Shown one piece after another: positions 6,308-13,972 of a stretch of DNA of 14,938 bases (position 1 is its first letter; the number at the start of each line of letters is the position of its first letter). Source of the stretch: Cyanobacteria bacterium UBA11370 (lineage in GTDB: Bacteria; Cyanobacteriota; Cyanobacteriia; Cyanobacteriales; Coleofasciculaceae). The stretch is from the NCBI GenBank assembly GCA_003486645.1, contig DNGI01000243.1, forward strand, positions 19,336 through 34,273. The letters run 5' to 3'. The notes under the pieces are model-generated. The model made no database searches. It saw nothing but the letters and a program-made list of their open reading frames with translations, and was not told where the DNA came from. The position numbers and the translations under genes are program-made.

Positions 6308-6318
6308 GATTTACTAAC

Positions 6319-7653
6319 TCAAAACTCAAAATTCCCCGAAGCTAACTGGTCACTGATTACTGATTGAATGCGTTTTGGATCACCGAATACGAGAGGAGAT
6401 TGAGTAGGGCTGGGGTCAAAAACAGGTAAAGTGCCCCATTTTTGAGATAATTCTCCTAGTAGTTGGTCTTGCTGTCGGCGAAACTCCCAGATATTACCAC
6501 CACGGTTAATAATGGCAAACCAAACCAGACCGCGATCGCGCGTTGGTACTACTCCCGCTAAAGCACTCACCTCTCGCAATGTTCCGGTTTTCATCGCCGT
6601 CCCAAGGGGAAGTTTTCGGGTACGCATTGTCCCGTGATGATCATATCCAGCGAGGGGAAATACATCCGCAATATTCAATTGATAAGGCTCTAAAAATCGT
6701 TCAACTGCCATCAACATAGCGGTAGCCGCATGAGGAGAAATCCGATTCTCTACACCCAATCCAGACGTATTAATTAGTTGAATTTCTGCTTGGGGAACAC
6801 CTGCCAATTGAGCAGCAATTTGCGCTACAACCTCAGCCCCACCCACAGAAGTTCCCAACATCTCCGACAACGCATTATGGCTATAAATATTCATTTCCCT
6901 AAGTATTTGAGCCAGAGATGGGGACTGATGACGCAATAACAGAATAGTTTTAGGTAAGGGAATTTTAGCGACTTTTACCTCACCGCCAATTTTAACTTGA
7001 GGTTTGGGTGTTCCTGGAATCATTCCTCCATGACTGACAACAATCGTGTGTGACCAAGTGGTAGAGTTAAGGGCTTGCTTGAGAAGTTGACCCGAAGCGG
7101 CTGGATCTTCGGTAAAATTCATATGAAAATTACCAACAATCACTAAATTCCCAGTAACTTGGCGAATTCCAAGCTGATTGAGGCGATTGCCCAGAGCGAT
7201 CGCTTCTTCCCAAATAAACAAGGGGTCGCTATTACCAGTAATTACTAAATCTCCCTGCAATACTCCCTTCTTAATCGGTCCAGTAGCACTGACTAGGGTT
7301 TCAAACTGGTGATGAGGCCCCCATGTATCCAATGCTGCCAGAGTCGTGGCAATTTTGGTTAACGAGGCAGCAGGTAAGGGTATTCTCCCTTGGTGTTCGG
7401 CGAGTACGGTTAAGTCCGACTGCATCCAGACCCCCTGATTCCCTTCTTGTCCTCCGCTAGAACTCCACACTTGTAGGTATCGATTCCGAACTGCCTCTGC
7501 GGTTGGATCTGGCTTAGGTAAGGTAAATAAAGGCATATCCTGCCACGCCAGAAGTTGGGCTTTATCCACGGTTGCAGCTTGCAGTCCGACAATTTTTAGC
7601 AGTAGAACAGCTAACCCTGAAGCCAGTAAGCCAGTACCAATTCGTTGTAACAT
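6319..7653 (-). CDS. dacB: D-alanyl-D-alanine carboxypeptidase/endopeptidase, PBP4 (S13) family
   Basis: This family removes terminal D-Ala from peptidoglycan pentapeptides and cleaves D-Ala-mDAP cross-links in the periplasm. The 444-aa protein has an N-terminal hydrophobic segment (about 5-26, GTGLLASGLAVLLLKIVGLQ), a signal peptide or anchor. The penicillin-binding motifs are Ser97-Leu-Thr-Lys100 (nucleophile, in PAASLTKIATT), Ser258-His-Asn260 (IYSHNALSEML) and Lys355-Thr-Gly357 (AMKTGTLREVSALAG). Between the first two lies the inserted region typical of PBP4 enzymes, with GDLVITGNSDP (134-144). A GAGGAG lies about 11 nt upstream of the ATG. The last residues, SVISDQLAS, are encoded by DNA containing the dispersed TCACTGATTACTGA repeat, so the C-terminus seems to have been rewritten by a repeat. 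The gene is divergent from plsX. Confidence 0.93.
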   Translation of the reverse strand: MLQRIGTGLLASGLAVLLLKIVGLQAATVDKAQLLAWQDMPLFTLPKPDPTAEAVRNRYLQVWSSSGGQEGNQGVWMQSDLTVLAEHQGRIPLPAASLTKIATTLAALDTWGPHHQFETLVSATGPIKKGVLQGDLVITGNSDPLFIWEEAIALGNRLNQLGIRQVTGNLVIVGNFHMNFTEDPAASGQLLKQALNSTTWSHTIVVSHGGMIPGTPKPQVKIGGEVKVAKIPLPKTILLLRHQSPSLAQILREMNIYSHNALSEMLGTSVGGAEVVAQIAAQLAGVPQAEIQLINTSGLGVENRISPHAATAMLMAVERFLEPYQLNIADVFPLAGYDHHGTMRTRKLPLGTAMKTGTLREVSALAGVVPTRDRGLVWFAIINRGGNIWEFRRQQDQLLGELSQKWGTLPVFDPSPTQSPLVFGDPKRIQSVISDQLASGNFEF

Positions 7654-7812
7654 TGCGTCTAGAACTCCTCAGAGGTTTATTGTAGAGAGTTAAGGACAAT
7701 CCTGAAAAGATTTCTTCAATCTGTGCCCTAAAGTGTCAGGTAAATCACATCAGGTTGACTATTCCAGGGGAGGGTTCTGTTAAAATCTGGAAGGTTTCTA
7801 TAACATTGAGCA

Positions 7813-8859
7813 ATGGCATCTCGCGAACGGATCGCAATCGACGCTATGGGAGGGGATCACGCCCCCGGTGAAATTGTTGCTGGCGCTATTCGGGCACAAG
7901 AGGAGTTGGGCGTAGAGGTTTTGTTGGTTGGCGATCCTCACGCTATTGAGTCTTCCCTCAAACAACACCCTAGTTCACGCCTGCCGGAAATTGTCCCAGC
8001 CGAGGATGTGGTTGGGATGGATGAGGAGCCTTTAGTCAGCTTAAAGCGCAAGCCCAAGGCTTCCATCAACGTGGCAATGGATTTGGTAAAACAAAAGCGT
8101 GCCGATGGTGTGGTGAGTGCAGGTCACTCCGGTGCAGCTATGGCAGCAGCGCTCTTGCGTTTAGGTCGTCTGCGTGGTATAGACCGTCCCGCAATTGGGG
8201 CGGTGTTTCCTACACTGATAGAAGGCAAGCCAGTGATTGTTTTGGATGTGGGGGCAAATGTGGATTGTCGCCCGAAGTATCTAGAGCAATTTGGACTAAT
8301 GGGTTCGATCTACAGTGAGTATGTCCTGGGAATTCACGAACCGAAAGTCGGACTGCTCAATATTGGCGAGGAAGAGTCCAAGGGGAATGACTTGGCGATC
8401 CGCGCTCATCAATTATTACAAGAGAATCCTCGAATTGCCTTTATTGGGAATGCGGAAGGCAGAGATGTGTTATCAGGCCGTTTTGATGTAATTGTTTGCG
8501 ATGGTTTTGTCGGCAATGTGTTACTCAAGTTTGCGGAAGCGGTGGGTGAGGTGGTGCTACAAATCCTCCGTGAAGAATTGCCCCAAGGATTACATGGTCA
8601 AATTGGCACGGCAATCCTCAAACCTAATCTGAAGCGGATTAAGCAGCGGATTGATCATGCTGAACACGGCGGAGGATTATTATTAGGGGTAGCAGGAATT
8701 TGTATTATTAGTCATGGTAGTTCTCAAGCTCCCTCGATTTTTAATGCAATTCGTTTAGCGAAAGAAGCGATTGATAATCGGGTATTGGAGCGCATTCAAG
8801 GCAAGGATTTGAAAGATAGTCCTGAATCAGCCGCTACTAATCAAAGCAGTGAGCAGTGA
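7813..8859 (+). CDS. plsX: phosphate acyltransferase PlsX
   Basis: PlsX makes acyl-phosphate from acyl-ACP and inorganic phosphate, supplying the acyl donor for PlsY in phosphatidic acid synthesis. It is a peripheral, cytoplasmic-side enzyme. The 348-aa protein has the N-terminal IAIDAMGGDHAPGEIV (7-22), SAGHSGAAMAAALLRLGRLR, VIVLDVGANVDCRPKYLEQF, LNIGEEESKGNDL, VCDGFVGNVLLKFAEAVGE and HAEHGGGLLLGV, all in the expected order. The C-terminal 20 or so residues are polar and variable. The ATG has GAG six bases upstream, and a TATAAC just upstream could be a -10 box. It is the first gene of a plsX-fabH unit. Confidence 0.97.
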   Translation: MASRERIAIDAMGGDHAPGEIVAGAIRAQEELGVEVLLVGDPHAIESSLKQHPSSRLPEIVPAEDVVGMDEEPLVSLKRKPKASINVAMDLVKQKRADGVVSAGHSGAAMAAALLRLGRLRGIDRPAIGAVFPTLIEGKPVIVLDVGANVDCRPKYLEQFGLMGSIYSEYVLGIHEPKVGLLNIGEEESKGNDLAIRAHQLLQENPRIAFIGNAEGRDVLSGRFDVIVCDGFVGNVLLKFAEAVGEVVLQILREELPQGLHGQIGTAILKPNLKRIKQRIDHAEHGGGLLLGVAGICIISHGSSQAPSIFNAIRLAKEAIDNRVLERIQGKDLKDSPESAATNQSSEQ

Positions 8860-8976
8860 AGCTCCTAATTGGGAATGGCGGGGTGAGGGGGTGAGGTAAA
8901 ACTTAATACCTAAACTTAATATCTAAAATATTAAGAAATCAGCCAATTAACAGACGTTTGGAAAGGCAGCAGAACG

Positions 8977-9975
8977 TTGAATCAATTAGGGGTAGGGATT
9001 GCTATTACCGGGAGTGGTTCCGCAACGCCAGCCGTTGTTTTGGATAACCATCAACTGAGTCAGATGGTGGAGACATCGGATGAGTGGATTACGACTCGCA
9101 CGGGAATTCAACAACGACATCTGGCGGATAGTCAAGGGAGTGTAACGGCGCTGGCGGTGGAAGCGTCTGTTGGGGCGATCGCTATGGCGGGAATTACGCC
9201 CAAGGACTTGGATTTGATTATCCTCGCCACTTCGACACCGGATGATTTGTTCGGTACGGCGACCCAAATTCAAGCCTTATTGGGAGCATCACGGGCAGTT
9301 GCGTTTGATATGACGGCAGCTTGTTCAGGGTTTGTCTTTGGTTTAGTGACGGCGGCTCAATTTATCCGTACTGGGGCTTATAAAACCGTTTTGTTAATTG
9401 GTGCAGATATTTTATCGCGCTGGGTGGATTGGTCAGATCGGGGGACTTGTATCTTATTTGGAGATGGTGCAGGTGCGGTGGTGATGCAGGCAAGTGAGAG
9501 CGATCGCCTTTTAGGATTTGAACTCCGCAGCGATGGCACTCAGTCTAAATGTCTTCAGCTTCCGTACAAAGCACAAAATAAAGAAATTGTCAATGGTATA
9601 TCCACAGCTCAAGGCACTTATCATCCGATTACGATGAATGGCAAAGAGGTATATAAGTTTGCCGTACAAAAAGTGCCGGAAGTGATTGAAAAAGCCTTAT
9701 TCCAAGCGAACATAACGGCGGAACAGGTGGATTGGTTGCTATTACATCAGGCAAATCAACGGATTCTTGATGCGGTTGCAGAACGGTTAACAATTCCCAA
9801 GCATAAGGTTTTAAGTAATCTCGCTCGTCATGGTAACACGTCGGCAGCTTCGATTCCCCTGGTGTTAGATGAAGGGGTACGGTTGGGGAAAATTCAACCG
9901 GGAGATGTGATTGCTGCGTCTGGATTTGGTGCAGGTTTGACGTGGGGGGCGGCGATTTTTCAGTGGGGGATGTAA
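8977..9975 (+). CDS. fabH: beta-ketoacyl-ACP synthase III FabH
   Basis: FabH condenses acetyl-CoA with malonyl-ACP to start type II fatty-acid synthesis. The 332-aa protein carries the Cys-His-Asn triad: Cys116 in FDMTAACSGFVFGL, His257 in WLLLHQANQRI and Asn287 in LARHGNTSAASIP. It ends with the glycine-rich GFGAGLTWGAA. Arg41-Thr-Gly (ITTRTGIQQRH) is the usual N-terminal motif. The start appears to be TTG. The frame opens only 45 nt upstream at a TAA and contains no ATG or GTG before conserved sequence, while the family-typical GVGIAITGSG begins at residue 5. GAAAGG lies about 10 nt upstream. The gene is 117 bp after plsX on the same strand, probably cotranscribed. The weak start may tune FabH level relative to PlsX. 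fabD, common next in cyanobacteria, is absent here. Confidence 0.96.
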   Translation: MNQLGVGIAITGSGSATPAVVLDNHQLSQMVETSDEWITTRTGIQQRHLADSQGSVTALAVEASVGAIAMAGITPKDLDLIILATSTPDDLFGTATQIQALLGASRAVAFDMTAACSGFVFGLVTAAQFIRTGAYKTVLLIGADILSRWVDWSDRGTCILFGDGAGAVVMQASESDRLLGFELRSDGTQSKCLQLPYKAQNKEIVNGISTAQGTYHPITMNGKEVYKFAVQKVPEVIEKALFQANITAEQVDWLLLHQANQRILDAVAERLTIPKHKVLSNLARHGNTSAASIPLVLDEGVRLGKIQPGDVIAASGFGAGLTWGAAIFQWGM

Positions 9976-10190
9976 TTAATTTGGGATTGGTTTATGACAA
10001 CTCCAAAGCTTGCTTAACCTTAATTAGTATAGTGATTGAGTAGATCTCTGCCAAAACCGTACTTGGATGAGAGTTCTTGAGCGTGTCTGCTAGACCACCC
10101 ATCATCGACCAGTAACCCACTTAGTTCAGTTTCATCTAGCAATGCTTTCTCATAGTGAGCTTGAATAATGAAATCAAAGGGAGAACAGTG

Positions 10191-10718
10191 ATGGCATGGA
10201 TATTTAGCTTGTCGGCTGAGTGTGGTGCAGAACAAAGTACCGCAGAGCAGTTTTCTCGTCATTTCGACCAAGCTTCTTGGGTTCTTTCAAATAGTAACCA
10301 GTCCCAATGCCACACCACAATTTTTCAGGATATGGAAGAAAACTGGTGGTGTCGAGTTTCTCCAAGCGGTATCAGTGAAGTTGGAATAGATACACCAGAA
10401 ACTGCTTATCTAATGACAGAGTTGGGTATTTTGCTCTATCAACGTTTACGTTTTGCCCCAACATTTCGCTATGCTTTGATTGGTTTAGAAGTCGATGAGT
10501 TTAGAACCTATAGTGAGTTGCTCCAAGAAGCTTCCACCCGATCTTTTCCAGGGTTGGTTATAGCTGAAACAATTTGGCAGGCAATCGGATCGCCTTCAGG
10601 GTTTCGCCCATTCAGTCTAGGATATGTTTGGAAACCCTATGAAGGTGAAGTTTATAAACCGCTAATGGTCTCTTCAGATTTAAAGAACAAGCTCAATGAA
10701 TTGCTGAGTGTAGGGTAA
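10191..10718 (+). CDS. hypothetical protein, unrecognised (accessory cassette)
   Basis: This 175-aa protein begins MAWIFSLSAECGAEQS. ATG 10191 was chosen because AAGGGAG sits seven bases upstream; the frame also extends to a GTG at 10155. No signal peptide or membrane segment is evident. Visible parts are an N-terminal Ser/Gln-rich region with Cys10, Cys40 and Cys54, a WWCRVSPSGISEVGIDTPET segment, a helical ELGILLYQRLRFAPTFRYAL region, and an aromatic C-terminal half (GFRPFSLGYVWKPYEGEVYK). The alternating strand/helix pattern resembles small immunity-type or regulatory proteins, but I cannot name a family. It lies 76 bp before the DUF6888/DUF6887 pair on the same strand. Confidence 0.8.
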   Translation: MAWIFSLSAECGAEQSTAEQFSRHFDQASWVLSNSNQSQCHTTIFQDMEENWWCRVSPSGISEVGIDTPETAYLMTELGILLYQRLRFAPTFRYALIGLEVDEFRTYSELLQEASTRSFPGLVIAETIWQAIGSPSGFRPFSLGYVWKPYEGEVYKPLMVSSDLKNKLNELLSVG

Positions 10719-10794
10719 AGCAGTGGCGCGATCGCTCCCAAACCTTGCTTAATGAAGTACCTAGGATTGAGTGGGTAAGTTAAGTTAAAGACAT

Positions 10795-10986
10795 ATGGAA
10801 CCAACACCTAATCAAGTTCAGGGACTATACAGACTCTGCTACAGACTCACCAACATTATTTATCCGGGCTGGCAATATAAGAGTATTGAACTTGTCCGAA
10901 TCGATCAGCGTACAGGTAATTTATATGTACTTGCTGGAGAGAATCTGGACTTTGAAATCAAGCCGAGTGGAGGGTACGAACCGTGA
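10795..10986 (+). CDS. DUF6888-like small protein
   Basis: This 63-aa protein has the outline of the cyanobacterial DUF6888 family as I recall it: an N-terminal TPNQVQGLYRLCYRLTNIIY helix, a strand with ELVRIDQRTGNLYVLAGE (32-49), and a terminal FEIKPSGGYEP. It has one Cys and no membrane segment. Its stop overlaps the next gene's start in a GTGA (10983-10986), so the two are almost certainly translated together. Such small paired genes are often regulators or antitoxins of the downstream product, but no function is established. Family assignment is from memory of the pattern. Confidence 0.75.
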   Translation: MEPTPNQVQGLYRLCYRLTNIIYPGWQYKSIELVRIDQRTGNLYVLAGENLDFEIKPSGGYEP

Positions 10987-11486
10987 CCTTAATAAAATAC
11001 AATGTTATGGATATTGATGAATTACGCCGCTACGTCTTGAGCCATCGAGAAGATATTGATGCTTTTCAAGCATACATTGATCGCTCTAAAGCAGAGGGAC
11101 GAATGATTGGCGTTAACTCAGGAGATTCTCACTGGGAAGCAGAATTAGCGAAGAAGATACCTTCATGGCATCATCCCCAAGAACAAGACTATTGGAATGA
11201 GGACGTTGAAGTAGAAGTTTCTACGGGTCAGAGATTACTTGTACAGACTTACCTACTTCGGATATATCCCGAAACGTTTAATAGCTATGACGCATACATG
11301 GATATTCCGATAGTGAATAATCCACATATCAAGAAAGTACACTCATCACGCCTTGGTAAGACATGGGAAGTGATTAGTGGCCCAACTGAATCACTCATCA
11401 GAGGTTATTTTCGTGGTGATTATAGGGAGAACAATCCACCTGCTTGGATATTTGGATTGAAAGTAATAGCTGATCAGACTATCTAA
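10983..11486 (+). CDS. DUF6887-like N-terminus fused to an unrecognised C-terminal domain
   Basis: This 167-aa protein starts at GTG 10983, overlapping the previous stop. The GTG is supported because MTLIKYNVMDIDELRRYVLS with HREDIDAFQAYIDR (1-34) reproduces the DUF6887 pattern, with an ELR-YVL-HR core. DUF6887 proteins as I know them are short, roughly 60-90 aa. Here about 125 further residues follow, rich in aromatic and charged residues (DYWNEDVEVEV, TYLLRIYPETFNSYDAYMDI, GKTWEVISGPTE, PPAWIFGLKVIADQT), suggesting a separate mostly-beta domain. I do not recognise it. The tight coupling with the DUF6888-like gene suggests a two-protein complex. Confidence 0.75.
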   Translation: MTLIKYNVMDIDELRRYVLSHREDIDAFQAYIDRSKAEGRMIGVNSGDSHWEAELAKKIPSWHHPQEQDYWNEDVEVEVSTGQRLLVQTYLLRIYPETFNSYDAYMDIPIVNNPHIKKVHSSRLGKTWEVISGPTESLIRGYFRGDYRENNPPAWIFGLKVIADQTI

Positions 11487-11731
11487 CAAATTCTGGTATC
11501 GGATAGAGTCAGAATCAACGGATTCGTTTGAACAGAGTTTATGGCGATCGCTTGATAGATAAAATAGGGATTTTAATGTCCAATATTATTTCTTGAAAAT
11601 CTCCCTAAACTTATAAACGCTTGTGTCAGATAGAAAGCTGTCACAACCCTTGGAACTCCATCATTTCAGCCCCAGTCAGGTTAATTAAACGTCAAACAAA
11701 TCGTTAAGACCGGACTGTCGAGGCTCCTCCT

Positions 11732-13690
11732 ATGTTATATAAAACTATTGCTCTTTCTACGTTAGCAGCCCTAGCGGGTGGAGAATTAACTAACCAGGCT
11801 ATTGCAAGTCCTAACCCCACAACAACCAACACCCCATCGACAGCTAGAAATTATGTCGTACCCGCCGAAGCGACTCCAGTCAGTCAACCCACCAGTGCGA
11901 TCGCTTCCCCAGAAACCACCCAAACTCCAGAATTTGCTCAATCAATTCCAACGTTACCGAAACCTGCTAATAGTAATAACGATTTAGCCGTACTCGCTAC
12001 CGATGTACAGATTGCAGGTGCAACGGAAGAATTACAGCAACTTATTTTAAATACCATTAGCACCCGTCCCGGCACTCAGACAAGTCAAACCCAACTTAAT
12101 AATGATATTACGGCAATTTTAAATACAGGTTTATTTGCCGATGCGAATGTTAGTTATTCGAGTCATCGGGATGGCTGGAATGTGATATTTCAGGTTGAAC
12201 CTGTAGTGGTGCGATCGCTTCAACTTTCTGGTAATCAAGTACTCACTCCAGAAGTTGCTAATAATATTTTCAACTCTCAATTGGGACAACCCGTTAGCCC
12301 TGCGGCGCTGCGTCAAGGTGTGCAACAATTAAGTCAATGGTATAAAGATAATGGCTATGTTTTAGCTCAAGTCTTAGATGTGCAATCAACCCCCAATGGT
12401 GCGATCGCTATTGAAGTTGCAGAAGGTGTCGTCAGTGATATTAATCTCCGCTTTCTCAACCAAGATGGCGATACAACCGATGGACGAACTCAAGAAGATT
12501 ACATTAAACGGGAATTAAAATTACAACCCGGTCAAGTCTTTAAAATAGATGTCGCACGACAAGACTTACAACAACTCTATCAGTTAGGATTATTCGATAC
12601 TGTTAACATCTCCTTAAATGGGGATGCTAGAAATGTCGATGTCACCTACGACTTAACCGAACGTCCCGCCCGTGGAGTCAATGCCGGAGCAGGCTACGAC
12701 AATAATACTGGTATTTTCGGTACGATTAGTTACAACGACCAGAATTTAGGGGGTGTGAATCAAAAGTTAGGATTCAATGTCCAATTCAGCCGTCGTGACT
12801 TACAATTTGACGGAAATTATGGCAAGCCTTACCAAGCCAGCAATCCTGATACACCAGGATATAATGTTAATGCGTTTCGCCGTCGCACGGTATCCGGAAC
12901 ATTCGATAATGATGTTGACTTAGCTAATGGTGATGACCCCCGTGAAGGTCAATTTGGGGGTGGAATTACCTTAACAAAACCTGTGAATGGTTGGGATGCG
13001 TCGGTGGGAGTGAACTATACTCGCACCAGTATCCGCGATAGTGATGGCGATATTAGTCCAGTGGATGAACTGGGTAATCCTCTCTCCTTTAGCGGTACGG
13101 GTATTGATGATTTAATTACGGTATCCGCTGGTGTTGCTAGAGACAGGCGAAATAATCCTGTGAATCCGACTGACGGTTCTCTCTTGCGTTTAAGTACAGA
13201 ACAATCTGTACCCGTTGGTAACGGAAGTATTTTAATGAATCAGGTGAAAGCGAATTACTCCCAATATGTACCGATTGATTTGATTGGTAATAATGGTCAA
13301 GAAGTGCTAGCGTTTAATGTTCAAGGTGGAACAACCATTGGTGATTTACCACCCTATCGCGCCTTTAACTTAGGGGGGCAAAATTCGGTACGGGGTTATG
13401 GTACGGGTGATGTCGGGAGTGGTCGCAGCTACGTGTTAGCCTCCGCTGAGTATCGCGTTCCGATTTTTAAGCCTGTAGGTGCTGTTTTGTTTGCTGACTT
13501 TGCCTCTGATTTAGGTTCTGGGGATACCGTACCCGGAGAACCGGGAGTCGTGCGAGGTAAACCCGGATCAGGGTTTGGTTATGGCGCTGGTTTGCGAGTA
13601 AATTCACCTGTGGGTATTATTCGCGCTGATTTGGGATTTAATGACCAAGGGGAAAGTAAGCTTCAGTTTGGTTTAGGTCAACGGTTTTGA
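11732..13690 (+). CDS. Omp85/BamA-type outer membrane protein with three POTRA domains
   Basis: This 652-aa protein is a cyanobacterial Omp85, which inserts beta-barrel proteins into or moves proteins across the outer membrane. After a short, weakly hydrophobic signal peptide (about 1-25, ending AIA) comes a 60-residue linker rich in Thr, Pro, Ser and Ala, typical of cyanobacterial members that must cross a thick peptidoglycan. Three POTRA-like repeats follow (about 88-156, 158-231 and 235-311), recognisable by LQLSGNQVLTPEV and GQVFKIDVARQDLQQLYQLG. The barrel (about 315-652) contains the conserved VRGY of loop L6 at 553-556 (FNLGGQNSVRGYGTGD) and ends in Phe, as BAM substrates do. GAGG is 8 nt upstream of the ATG. 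The gene stands alone, without lpx or fabZ neighbours, so it may be a paralogue rather than the principal BamA. Confidence 0.93.
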   Translation: MLYKTIALSTLAALAGGELTNQAIASPNPTTTNTPSTARNYVVPAEATPVSQPTSAIASPETTQTPEFAQSIPTLPKPANSNNDLAVLATDVQIAGATEELQQLILNTISTRPGTQTSQTQLNNDITAILNTGLFADANVSYSSHRDGWNVIFQVEPVVVRSLQLSGNQVLTPEVANNIFNSQLGQPVSPAALRQGVQQLSQWYKDNGYVLAQVLDVQSTPNGAIAIEVAEGVVSDINLRFLNQDGDTTDGRTQEDYIKRELKLQPGQVFKIDVARQDLQQLYQLGLFDTVNISLNGDARNVDVTYDLTERPARGVNAGAGYDNNTGIFGTISYNDQNLGGVNQKLGFNVQFSRRDLQFDGNYGKPYQASNPDTPGYNVNAFRRRTVSGTFDNDVDLANGDDPREGQFGGGITLTKPVNGWDASVGVNYTRTSIRDSDGDISPVDELGNPLSFSGTGIDDLITVSAGVARDRRNNPVNPTDGSLLRLSTEQSVPVGNGSILMNQVKANYSQYVPIDLIGNNGQEVLAFNVQGGTTIGDLPPYRAFNLGGQNSVRGYGTGDVGSGRSYVLASAEYRVPIFKPVGAVLFADFASDLGSGDTVPGEPGVVRGKPGSGFGYGAGLRVNSPVGIIRADLGFNDQGESKLQFGLGQRF

Positions 13691-13706
13691 TCAATGGGGT
13701 GTGGGG

Positions 13707-13813
13707 AGTAATATCATGTCCGGTTGAAGAACCCTAAAAAAGTTTGGGGGAGAGGGGGAGAGAGGGAGAGGGGGAGAAATTTTATTAGGGCTGATTTGCG
13801 GAACATCATATAA
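13707..13813 (-). mobile_element. MITE-like element copy 2, inverted relative to copy 1
   Basis: The reverse complement of this 107-bp stretch aligns along its length with 6113-6221. Shared are TTATATGATGT, GCAAATCA, the C/T-rich core, TTTTTTAGGGTT and CAACCGGACAT-ATATTACT. Here the core reads as a G/A tract (about 13745-13778) on the plus strand. One terminal repeat is damaged (TTCCGC instead of TCCGGC), so this is the older or less constrained copy. It begins 17 bases after the omp85 stop. As in copy 1, it sits in the 3' flank of a large gene. Confidence 0.7.
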
Positions 13814-13880
13814 TTTGAAAGGGGATGTACTAAGCTAAAACAGATTTAAGAAAGCCTATCAAAATTTTATCAAGCTCTTG

Positions 13881-13905
13881 TGGGGTGGGCATCTTGCCTA
13901 CCCTA
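13881..13905. repeat. GGGTGGGC/GCCTACCC palindromic hairpin
   Basis: TGGGGTGGGC (13881-13890) pairs with GCCTACCCTA (13896-13905) in a 10-bp stem with two G-T wobbles and a 5-nt ATCTT loop. Palindromes of the form TAGGGTGGGCA are a common dispersed repeat between cyanobacterial genes. No T-tract follows, so it is probably not an intrinsic terminator. It lies about 70 bp before the Uma2 gene. Confidence 0.55.
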
Positions 13906-13972
13906 AACATTCCGAATCAACAAACTCAACTTATCCAAGCTTTAATCTAATCAAAGATATCCCCAAAATGCT

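Noticed and set aside
7740..7800. TTGACT ... TAAAAT as a plsX promoter
   Set aside because: The spacing is about 20 nt, too long for a standard sigma-70-type promoter, and the region is short enough for chance matches.
10020..10271. 83-codon minus-strand open frame starting inside the 175-aa gene
   Set aside because: Its first third is antisense to a supported gene and it has no credible start. Only the distal part may be a remnant, recorded as a finding.
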